A stretch of 64,000 nucleotides of DNA, taken from Cololabis saira (Eukaryota > Chordata > Actinopteri > Beloniformes > Belonidae). Within the stretch, counting starts at the first letter, position 1, and every line of letters starts with the position of its first letter. Location: assembly GCF_033807715.1 (NCBI RefSeq), contig NC_084592.1:822001-886000 (forward strand), written 5' to 3'. This document shows, piece after piece, positions 55,726 to 64,000 of the stretch. The position numbers were made by a program, and so were the translations under genes. The notes under the pieces were generated by a model. That model searched no databases. It had not been told where the DNA came from and saw nothing but the letters and a program-made list of their open reading frames with translations.

Positions 55726-55992
55726 TGTAACGCGGCACTAACGCGGCACTAACTCAACTGTAATTCAGCACTAACTTAACTGTAACTCAGCACTAACTCG
55801 GCACTCACTCAACAGTAACTCAGCTGTAACTCAACAGTAACTCAACAGTAACTCAACAGTAACCGAGTAGTAGCTCAACACTCACTCAGCACTAACTCAA
55901 CTATAATTCAGCACTAACTCAGTAGTAACTCAACTGTAATTCTGCAGTAACTCAACAGTAACTCAACAGTAACTGAGTAGTAACTCAACAGA
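55726..55992. repeat. Degenerate 10-12 bp tandem array
   Basis: Repeated AACTCAACAGT/AACTCAGCACT units fill the segment, directly before a Harbinger-type MITE. Confidence 0.9.
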
Positions 55993-56019
55993 GCACCAGG
56001 AAGGGCAGAGAGCCGCTAA

Positions 56020-56126
56020 AGCCTGATTTATGGTTCTGCGTTAAATCGACGGCGTAAGTTACGCGGCGACGCGTATCTTACGCCGTAGGCTCTGCGTCGG
56101 TGTGACGCGGAACCATACATCAGCCT
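56020..56126. mobile_element. Harbinger-type MITE
   Basis: TAA flanks both sides (56017-56019 and 56127-56129). Ends are AGCCTGATTTATGGTTCTGC and, inverted, AGGCTGATGTATGGTTCCGC. Confidence 0.85.
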
Positions 56127-56334
56127 TAACGGTAGATGTTAGCTTTCGAAGTTCGCAAAGACACTGATGAAGAATAACTGCGATAGGGAAAGGGCTGGGT
56201 TTGTTTAAGTCGTCAGATTCTATTAAATAGCGCGTTCCCCATAACCAGCAGCCTATCAAATAACCAAACTACAGACATCCATGGCTAGTTAGCCTGTCAC
56301 ATTAGCACATGTCGGTGCTGCAGCTCGCTCTTAC

Positions 56335-56540
56335 CAGGGTGGTTAACACCAGGATCATTCACTGGGTCGGGATGTTCTGCCTTTACACTGGCGAAGCCTC
56401 AAATTAATCTCTTACAGAATGCTGCCTTCCCTTGCCCGTTTACTGAAATGCAACATTAACCCTCGGTCCAAGTTCCAGCTCTATTGTTGGAGCCGCTTCC
56501 TCTCCATGTGAAGGTGCTGCTTTACATCCGGTCCGGCCCA
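56335..56540 (-). other. agpat3: Candidate first exon of the agpat3 transcription unit
   Basis: A strong minus-strand donor (CCACCCTG then GTAAGAGCG) ends at 56335. The sequence upstream of it is unique and non-repetitive, unlike its surroundings. It is the only such donor I see in the right orientation between 53 and 58 kb. The transcription start is not visible. Inference only. Confidence 0.35.
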
Positions 56541-56854
56541 TCACTACTATCAATGTATTTATACAACCAGTACTCGAGTTGTAAAATAAAATCAGGGGGG
56601 TGGTGGATTTTATCATATGGGGACGGATAATCTGTGCTGATTACAAATAAAATAATATATTACAAATAATAGCAGTGACCAAAACACCTGCAGAAATACT
56701 GCAGGAATGACATAGCAGCAGTTAAATGCAGCCTTCTGTAAGCTTTAAATATCCACTGGGCTTACATCAAATACATCAAAACACAACAATAAAAAACTGT
56801 TTTCTGAACTTATCAATATGACTCTGTCCTTCAAAGGATAAGTAACATGCATCA
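56541..56854. other. Anonymous AT-rich sequence
   Basis: If 56335-56540 is the first exon, this is promoter-proximal DNA. No TATA box, CpG-rich core or other clear element is visible. Confidence 0.3.
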
Positions 56855-57172
56855 CTGCAAAAACTCAAAATCTTAACAAGAATATTTGTCTTATTTCTAG
56901 TTAAAATGTCTCATTTTAGTAAAACAATCTCATTACACTTAAAACAAGACTCATCACTGGAAAAAACAACAATTTTCACCTGTTTCAAGTAGATTTTCAC
57001 TTGAAATAAGTAGAAACATCTGCCAGTGCAACAAGATTTTGTTGCTTGTAATGAGAAGATAAATCTTGTCCCACTGGCAGATTTTCCTACTTATTTCAAG
57101 TGAAAATCTACTTGAAACAGGTGGAAATTGTCAAATAAGTTGTTTGCTGGTGTTGTTTTTCTGGTGATGACT
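56855..57172. mobile_element. Foldback MITE
   Basis: An arm around 56977-57028 (CACCTGTTTCAAGTAGATTT ... ATCTGCCAGTG) is inverted at 57071-57124. Outer text AAAAACTCAAAATCTTAAC is typical of a common fish MITE. Non-coding. Confidence 0.8.
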
Positions 57173-57261
57173 CTAAATGTTGAAATAGCAGTAAAACCAC
57201 ATTCATTGATGAAATGACATAGGGCATGGAACGGAGGGATGGCAGTTTTACAGGGGGGGAG

Positions 57262-57598
57262 GATTTGGACCGTTTTAATTTCAGGGGGGGGATGATTTGG
57301 ACCGTTTTTATTTCAGGGGGGATGATTTGGACCGTTTTTATTTCAGGGGGGATGATTTGGACCGTTTTTATTTCAGGGGGGGATGATTTGGACCATTTTT
57401 ACTTCAGGGGGGTGATTTGGACCGTTTTTATCTCAGGGGGGGATGATTTGGACCGTTTTTATTTCAGGGGGGGATGATTTGGACCATTTTTATTTCAGGG
57501 GGGATGATTTGGACCGTTTTTATTACAGGGGGGATGATTTGGACCGTTTTTATTTCAGGGGGGATGATTTGGACCGTTTTTATTTCAGGGGGGGATGC
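57262..57598. repeat. 30-31 bp minisatellite, 11 units
   Basis: Units of GATTTGGACCGTTTTTATTT plus CAGGGGGGGAT start at about 57262, 57294, 57324, 57354, 57385, 57414, 57445, 57476, 57506, 57536 and 57566. Length differences come only from the G-run. The frames through it are artefacts. Confidence 0.95.
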
Positions 57599-58027
57599 CA
57601 TCCCCCCTCATCCCCCTCATCCCCCCTCAACTCCAGTACTGTATATAGGTATATTTAAATCAGCACAGAACCACAGACCTTGCATAGGTTTAAATGTTCT
57701 AAGGTCTAAATGTTCAGTTACATGTCTAGTGTAAATTTATGTGAAAGCTGTCAAATGCACTGATTTCTTAAAATAGGGACTTGACTCAGTCTTTACAGGC
57801 CATTTATAGTTTTACAACTGTGGAGAATAAATGCATGGAAGTCAACTTTTAAGGGAATGATTATTATTATTATTACTCAAGTACAAAATATAAAAAGGGA
57901 AAAAAAAATATTCGTCAAATATTGCATAGGTCATAAGGTACACAGTTGCAGACGTGCAGTTCACAGACCTGTTTTAAATTAAATGCTTATACCATTTAGA
58001 ATAGTGCAAAAGTAAATAGTGCAAAAA

Positions 58028-58310
<283 letters not shown>

Positions 58311-58329
58311 TTGTGGTGTGAGTTTTTGG

Positions 58330-58600
58330 TCCTGGTGGACCGCAGCCTCCTGCCAGAGGGGAGAGTCTCAAAGAGTTTGTGACTGGGGTGGGAGGGGTCG
58401 GACAGAATCTTTCCTGCTGGAGTCTTGGAGGCGTGCAGGTCCTGGAGCGATGGCAGATTGCAGCCAATCACCTTCTCAGCAAACCGAATGACGCGCTGCA
58501 GCCTGCCCAGCGTACCAGATGGTGATGGAGGATGTGAGGATGGACTTTCAGGGACTTGTTAATTTTATTAAGACAACTTTAGAGAACCGGTTCTTTGCTG
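58330..58600. repeat. Unassigned fish interspersed repeat
   Basis: The text GAGAGTCTCAAAGAGTTTGT, GGGTGGGAGGGGTCGG, CTGGAGGCGTGCAGGTCCTG-like and GATGGTGATGGAGGATGTGA looks familiar from other fish genomes as a high-copy repeat. I cannot name it. Confidence 0.4.
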
Positions 58601-58987
58601 CAAATTGTATTTTAATGTTTGTCTGTTCTAGCTCGAAGGAGAGCGCCTGGTGGCCGGGTCTTTGCCCGAAACGGTGACGTGGGCCCGCCTTCCTGTAGGC
58701 CCATCACCCGCAGGAAGGACCATGAGAGGCCGGTGCATTGTGGACTGGGTAGCAGTCGTGGAGGGGTGCCTCGACGAACCAATCCCCGGACCAAAACCCT
58801 CTCAGTAGGGACATCATGTCTACTCGTAGCGGGGGAAGGAGCCGGAGCTTGTGCGTGAGGTTGAGAGATACTGGCTAGAGATAGTCGGGCTCACCTCCAC
58901 ACATAGCTTGGGCTCTGGAACCCAGCTCCTTGAAAGGGGCTGGACCCTCCACTACTCTGGAGTTGCCTAGGGCAAGATTGGGCTGGT

Positions 58988-60238
58988 GTGGGCTTGGTTA
59001 TAGCCCCTCAGCTCAGTCGCCATGTGTTGGAGTTCACCCCGGTGAACGAGAGGGTCGCTTCCCTGCGCCTTCCGGTCGGGAAAAGGTCTCTTACTGTTGT
59101 TTGTGCCTACGGGCCGAACAGCAGTGCGGAGTACCCGGCCTTCTTGGAGTCCCTGGGAGGAGTACTGGATAGTGCTCCAACTGGAGACTCCATTGTTCTA
59201 CTGGGGGACTTCAACACTCACGTTGGCAATGACAGTGATACCTGGAGAGGCGTGATTGGGAGGAACGGCCTCCCCGATCTGAACCCGAATGGTGCTTTGT
59301 TGTTGGACTTTTGTGCTAGTCACAGATTGTCCATAACTAACACCATGTTCAAACATAAGGGTGTCCATCAGTGCACGTGGCACCAGGACACCCTAGGCCG
59401 GAGGTCAATGATCGACTTTGTTGTCGTCTCATCTGACCTTCGGCCGCATGTCTTGGACACTCGGGTGAAGAGAGGGGCTGAGCTGTCAACTGATCACCTG
59501 GTGGTGAGTTGGATGCGCTGGCGGAGGAGGAGGTTGGACAGACCGGGCAGACCCAAACGGATTGTGAGGGTCTGTTGGGAACGTCTGGCCGTGCCCCCTG
59601 TCAGGGTCATCTTCAACTCCCACCTCCGGGAGAGCTTCTCTCGGATCCCGGGGGAGGCGGGGGACATCGAGTCCGAGTGGACCATGTTCTCTGCCTCCAT
59701 TGTCGATGCGGCGGCTCGAAGTTGTGGACACAAGGTCTCTGGTGCCTGTCGTGGCGGCAATCCTAGAACCCGGTGGTGGACACCGGAAGTACAGGATGCC
59801 GTCAGACTGAAGAAGGAGTCCTATCGGGCTATGTTAGCCTGTGGGACTCCTGACACAGTAGATAGGTACTGGCAGGCCAAGCGAGCCGCGGCTCGGGGAG
59901 TGCTGGAGGCAAAAACTCGGGTCTGGGAAGAGTTCGGGGAGGCCATGGAGGAAGACTTTCGGTCGCCCCTGAGGAAATTCTGGCGAACCGTTTGGCACCT
60001 CAGAAAGGGGAAGCAGTACTCTGCCGGCACCGTTTACGGTGTGGGTGGGGAGCTGTTGACCTCGACTGGGGACATCGTCGGACGGTGGAAGGAATACTTC
60101 GAGGATCTCCTCAACCCGACTGACATGCTTTCCACTGAGGAAGCAGAGAGTGGGGACTCTGGGGCGTGCTCATCCATCACCCAAGCCGAGGTCACTGAGG
60201 TAGTTCGTAAGCTCCTCGGTGGCACCGGGGGTGGATGA
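58988..60238 (+). pseudogene. Rex3 endonuclease and linker region
   Basis: A 416-codon frame. APE-type endonuclease motifs are visible: [57 protein letters not shown] and STDHLVVSW. The last lacks one His of the usual [10 protein letters not shown] kept in the copy at 27.9 kb. A linker with [36 protein letters not shown] and [16 protein letters not shown] follows. The frame ends at a TGA (60236-60238) because of a short deletion just before the GVDEIR motif. Confidence 0.85.
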
Positions 60239-60239
60239 G

Positions 60240-61264
60240 ATCCGCCTGAGTACCTCAGGTCTCTGGATGTCGTAGGGCTGTCTTGGTTGACACGCCTCTG
60301 CAACATCGCATGGAGGAAGGGGACAGTATCGCTGGAGTGGCAAACCGGGGTGGTGGTCCCTCTGTTTAAAAAGGGGGACCGGAGAGTGTATTCCAACTAT
60401 AGGGGGATCACACTTCTCAGCCTCCCCGGGAAAGTCTACGCCAGGGTACTGGAGAGGAGAATACGGCCGATAGTTGAACCTCGGATTCAGGAGGAACAAT
60501 GCGGTTTTCGTCCCGGTCGCGGAACACTGGACCAGCTCTATACCCTCCGCAGGGTGCTCGAGGGTTCATGGGAATTTGCCCAACCAGTCTACATGTGCAT
60601 TGTGGATCTGGAGAAGGCATTTGACCATGTCCCTCGTGCCATGCTGTGGGGGGTGCTCAGTGAGTATGGAGTCCGGGGCCCTCTATTAAGGGCTGTCCGG
60701 TCTCTGTATGATCGAAGCAGGAGTTTGGTTCGCATTGCCGGCAGTAAGTCAGACTTGTTCCCGGTGCATGTTGGACTCCGGCAGGGCTGCCCTTTGTCAC
60801 CGGTCCTGTTCATAATTTTTATGGACAGGATTTCTAGGCACAGCCAGGGGCCGGAGGGGATCCGGTTTGGGAACCACAGGATTTCATCTCTGCTTTTTGA
60901 AGATGACGTTGTCCTGTTGGCTTCATCGGACCGGGACCTTCAGCATGTGCTGGGGCGGTTTGAGGCCGAGTGCGACGCGGCAGGGATGAGAATCAGCACC
61001 TCCAAAACCGAGGCCATGGTTCTCCATCGGGAAAGGGTGGCGTGCCTTCTCCGGGTGGGGGGAAATGTCCTGCCTCAGGTGGAGGAGTTCAAGTATCTCG
61101 GGATCTTGTTCACGAGTGAGGGAACAATGGAGCGTGAGATTGACAGACGGATCGGTGCAGCGTCCGCAGTTATGCGGTCGATGTACTGGACCGTCGTGGT
61201 GAGCTCTCGATTTACCGGTCAATCTACGCACCTACCCTCACGTATGGTCATGAACTTTGGGTAA
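60240..61264 (+). pseudogene. Rex3 reverse transcriptase, frame-shifted from the endonuclease
   Basis: The RT continues in another frame: [88 protein letters not shown] and LLFEDDVVLLASSD. The YADD/FADD catalytic box reads FEDD here (Ala to Glu), so the enzyme would be impaired even without the frameshift. A deletion near 61200 removes the usual KKELSRKAKL segment, and the frame then stops at 61264. Confidence 0.85.
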
Positions 61265-61300
61265 ACGATAAGATCGCGGATACAAGCGGCCCCTGCGGAG

Positions 61301-61460
61301 TTTCCTCCGCAGGGTGGCTGGACACTCCCTTAGAGATGAGTTTCCTCCGCAGGGTGGCTGGACGCTCCCTTAGAGATGAGTTTCCTCCGCAGGGTGGCTG
61401 GACGCTCCCTTAGAGATGAGTTTCCTCCGCAGGGTGGCTGGACGCTCCCTTAGAGATAGG
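61301..61460. repeat. 40-bp tandem repeat in the Rex3 frame, four units
   Basis: Units start TTTCCTCCGCAGGGTGGCTG at 61301, 61341, 61381 and 61421. They end TTAGAGATGAG except the last, which returns to the normal Rex3 text. Confidence 0.95.
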
Positions 61461-61735
61461 GTGAGGAGTTCGGTCACCCAGGAGGAGCTCGGAGTCGAGC
61501 CGCTGCTCCTTCACATTGAGAGGAGTCAGCTGAGGTGGCTTGGACATCTGTACCGGATCCTCCTGGATCCTCCCTAGGGAGGTGTTCCAGGCATGTCCCT
61601 CCTCCCTAGGGAGGAGTTCCAGGCATGTCCCACCGGGAGGAGACCCCGGGGAAGACCCAGGACACGCTGGAGAGACTATGTCTCTCGGCTGGCCTGGGAA
61701 CGTCTCGGACTCCCCTCGGGCTCCCCTCGGAAGAG

Positions 61736-61846
61736 CTGGAGGAAGAGATGGAGGAAGAGATGGAGGAAGAGCTGGAGGAAGAGCTGGAGGAAGAGATGGA
61801 GGAAGAGCTGGAGGAAGAGCTGGAGGAAGAGCTGGAGGAAGTGTCT
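61736..61846. repeat. 12-bp GAG-rich tandem repeat, about nine units
   Basis: Units of GAGATGGAGGAA or GAGCTGGAGGAA expand a Glu-rich site that is single in other Rex3 copies. Frames on both strands remain open as a result. Confidence 0.95.
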
Positions 61847-61925
61847 GGGGTGAAGGAAGTCTGGGCATCTCTGCTGAGGCTGCTGCCCCCGCGACCCGGG
61901 AACAGATAAGCGGTGGAAGATGGAT

Positions 61926-63796
61926 GGAGGGTGTTTGTCTGTTCAGACACAGTTATAGGATATTTTAGGATCTGGCTTTTATCTTGAGTAGTTGTCTCAT
62001 ACGATCGTCATGGCGACTGAGAGATGTCCGACCTGTCATCAGCTTCCACTGAGAGCTTCATGTTGGTCCAAACTGGAGCGTTGCTGGGTCCAGTTCAGGG
62101 CAGTGATCCAGAAGGATCCTCTTGGTGACCTAAATCAGCTGATGATCCAGTCTTCATCCTGGACCAGCATGTCAGTGACAGTGTGGGCCCTGAAGACTCC
62201 TTCCTGATCCTGCTATCAGCAGTGTTCTCTAACAGAACCAAGGCTGCCATTGTGATTTATGGGTTACATTATTGTCCTCCTATGTTCAGACCATGTGGTT
62301 AATTGTGAAATTGTTGCAGTTCAAGTCGTGTCTAACTTATTTGGTGATTAGGGGAATGTTGTGTCCTTCGCCTGTGGCAGTGAACTTATTGTTGATGTCA
62401 TGTTTTCTCATATTTTGGACATCACTGCATTGCCAGTTATTTTCGCCAACAGACAAAATCGTGGAAATATGCGTACACCAGACTTGATGCGTGCGTGAAG
62501 GGCTGCAACTTTTCACGTTCAAGTCACTTTTTGACCATCCGACCGCGAGCGCAGAAAGTGGTTTTAGGAGTTTAATGGTTCATGCCCCCCAGAGCACAGG
62601 TGGCAATTCCACAGCCGCTCCCTCTCAGAGACATTGCAGCCTGTGCTGGGAGACTGTCCCTTCTGCCGTTTGTTAAAGATGTTGCAGCCAATGCCAAGAA
62701 TAAATCTGCAGTTATCACAGTTCTTGGGCCTGACATGCTTTCTATGAATAACCATACTGAAGCCACTACACCAGCTTCAGCTAAATGCAGCGGCAAGTTT
62801 TGATTTTACAGCAGAAACATCTGAAATTGGATATTCCACTGTAGTAGTCCACCTGCAGCTCTGCAGCTATTTTGGGAGGGATCAGCTGATGGAACTCGTG
62901 GCCACAACGAACTTTAGCTGAGATACCGGGGGCATGTTCTCGTCGGCCTCTTGGGCAACATGATGTACAGTATAAGGAAAAAGAGGCTTCAAAATGGCTC
63001 TTCAGAAACCTGTGGGTGATGTTACTGATGCTTTGTCCACTGTATTTACAATCTTTGGCCATAACCAGTTTATCAGTCTGGATTTGACAGTCAGATTGAT
63101 GCCAGGGATTCCTTCCACAGTCTGCCGCTGTGGCCTTTGTGTTACAGTAGGCCGAGGCTTCTGTGACTCTTGTGCTCAGCGTTCTCTGCTGCTGTGATTG
63201 ATGCCTCCATGCTGTCCTTCACACCCGACCTTTCTAGCCTCAGCTATGACTTAACACCATGCATTTCAGTTTGTCAGTAACACACCCCTGCATTGGTATC
63301 TCTTTTCATGATGGTTCTTCCTCTATCTCTTGTTCTTCCTCACTGAAATTCTGCTGCCTGAAACATTACCTTCGTAGCTCATAGGGGGCCATCTTAGTTA
63401 TGTAATCCTGTACGGTGGGTCTGGCACTCAATCCCTGGGCTCTTTCCTCATGTTTTATGTAAAGTATCATGGTGTTGGAATGGCGTGCGTTTGTGAGAAA
63501 TCTTCAATGTATCGTGAGGAGTGAGTCTCTTCCTGTGGCCGAGCTACTATACCAGTGTGTTTCCTGATTACTGCCAGGTATATGTGTTAATGGCCCAGAC
63601 TTTGATCCCTTCATTCAGCCGTCTTCTCAGGATCTGCCCGACTCTTTTCAGGTCTTTCGCTGTGGCTAACCTACCTCTGATAGGTGTTTGTATCTGGGTT
63701 AGAGTAATGTTCCAGTCACTCTCCTCAGCTGCAAACCAGTGAGGGCAAAATACATACCATGCTCCTTCAAGGATCATCCAGATCAACAAGTTTCAT
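61926..63796. other. Unassigned 1.9-kb segment
   Basis: Several short frames exist on both strands (for example 62582-62803 plus, 62781-63062 minus and 63568-63789 minus). None has a family resemblance, a consistent splice pattern or a repeat end that I can see. It may be old, decayed mobile-element DNA or true unique sequence. Confidence 0.35.
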
Positions 63797-64000
63797 GTCA
63801 ATTCAATTCAATTCAATTCTATTTTATTTGTATAGCGTCTAATACAACATAGGACCGCAGGCCAGAACGCAGCTCCCGAAGCTTCGCCTGCAAACATGCA
63901 CAAAAGAGAAAAAAGGGGGGCCAGCACAAGAAACTACAGGGACGATGGACAAAAACGATAGCTATGATATATTTATAATAAATAAAAATGGAAATGGAGA
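63797..64000 (-). mobile_element. L2-type LINE 3' end, runs off the window
   Basis: The reverse complement of the L2 tail, (TTCAA)n then TTTTATTTGTATAGCGTCTA, jumps by an internal deletion to GGCCAGAACGCAGCTCCCGA. It is collinear with 23635-24310. Confidence 0.85.

Larger units (their letters stand above)
58612..61925 (+). mobile_element. Rex3/RTE-type LINE, long plus-strand copy
   Basis: It runs from a degraded 5' part (58612-58987) through endonuclease and RT to the 3' tail GATAAGCGGTGGAAGATGGATGG at about 61907-61925. It is the most complete Rex3 copy here and the reference for the minus-strand copies. It contains frameshifts, a small deletion, a 40-bp tandem repeat and a 12-bp GAG-rich expansion, so it is inactive. 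Confidence 0.9.

Noticed and set aside
61410..61968. Leu/Pro-, Ser- and Glu-rich frames on both strands
   Set aside because: They come from the 12-bp GAG-rich expansion within the Rex3 3' end, not from separate genes.

Overview
The window looks like a piece of a teleost nuclear genome, probably a percomorph. It contains one intact vertebrate gene in a dense bed of fish-type transposable elements: Rex3/RTE-type and L2-type LINEs, a Tc1/mariner element, hAT, Harbinger-like and TTAA-target DNA elements, a tRNA-derived SINE, foldback MITEs and many micro- and minisatellites. No bacterial gene structure is present. Most long open frames are reverse transcriptase, transposase or repeat frames.

Region 1 (about 0-15 kb) is a stack of nested insertions. 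A 1.3-kb element with ends GGGGCCTCATTTATAAA occurs twice in opposite orientation (3245-10100 and 10713-11947). The first copy is split by a nearly complete two-ORF LINE (4428-9963), which is itself split by a Harbinger-like element (7612-9010). Next to the second copy lies a broken five-exon gene (11950-15047) from a large, uncharacterised fish repeat-gene family, with a 21-bp coding minisatellite.

Region 2 (15-23 kb) holds tRNA relics, including an intron-containing tRNA-Leu(CAA), a tandem duplication of about 0.85 kb carrying a tRNA-Ser relic, a hAT element with a clear 8-bp target duplication, a SINE, and arrays of a roughly 130-bp repeat.

Region 3 (23-34.8 kb) is a minus-strand Rex3 copy interrupted by an L2 element and a hAT element, followed by another LINE, the 5' half of an L2 element with an intact esterase-type ORF1, and a dead Tc1/mariner element.

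Region 4 (about 35-56.5 kb, minus strand) is the host gene agpat3 (lysophosphatidic acid acyltransferase gamma). Eight coding exons (36982-43413) splice in phase into a 377-residue protein with the NHX4D and EGTR acyltransferase motifs. Three likely 5' non-coding exons reach to about 56.5 kb. The leader contains a possible 41-codon membrane-peptide ORF split across two exons. The introns carry two TTAA-target elements, hAT passengers and a 23-bp perfect hairpin.

Region 5 (50.7-64 kb) contains a decayed DDE transposase, foldback MITEs, long (AT)n tracts, a long plus-strand Rex3 copy with endonuclease and RT (58.6-61.9 kb), about 1.9 kb I cannot assign, and an L2 3' end that runs off the window.

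The mobile genes form two functional classes. LINE ORFs are for target-primed reverse transcription, and DNA-transposon ORFs or their non-autonomous derivatives are for cut-and-paste. Nearly all are inactivated. Only agpat3 is clearly a working cellular gene.
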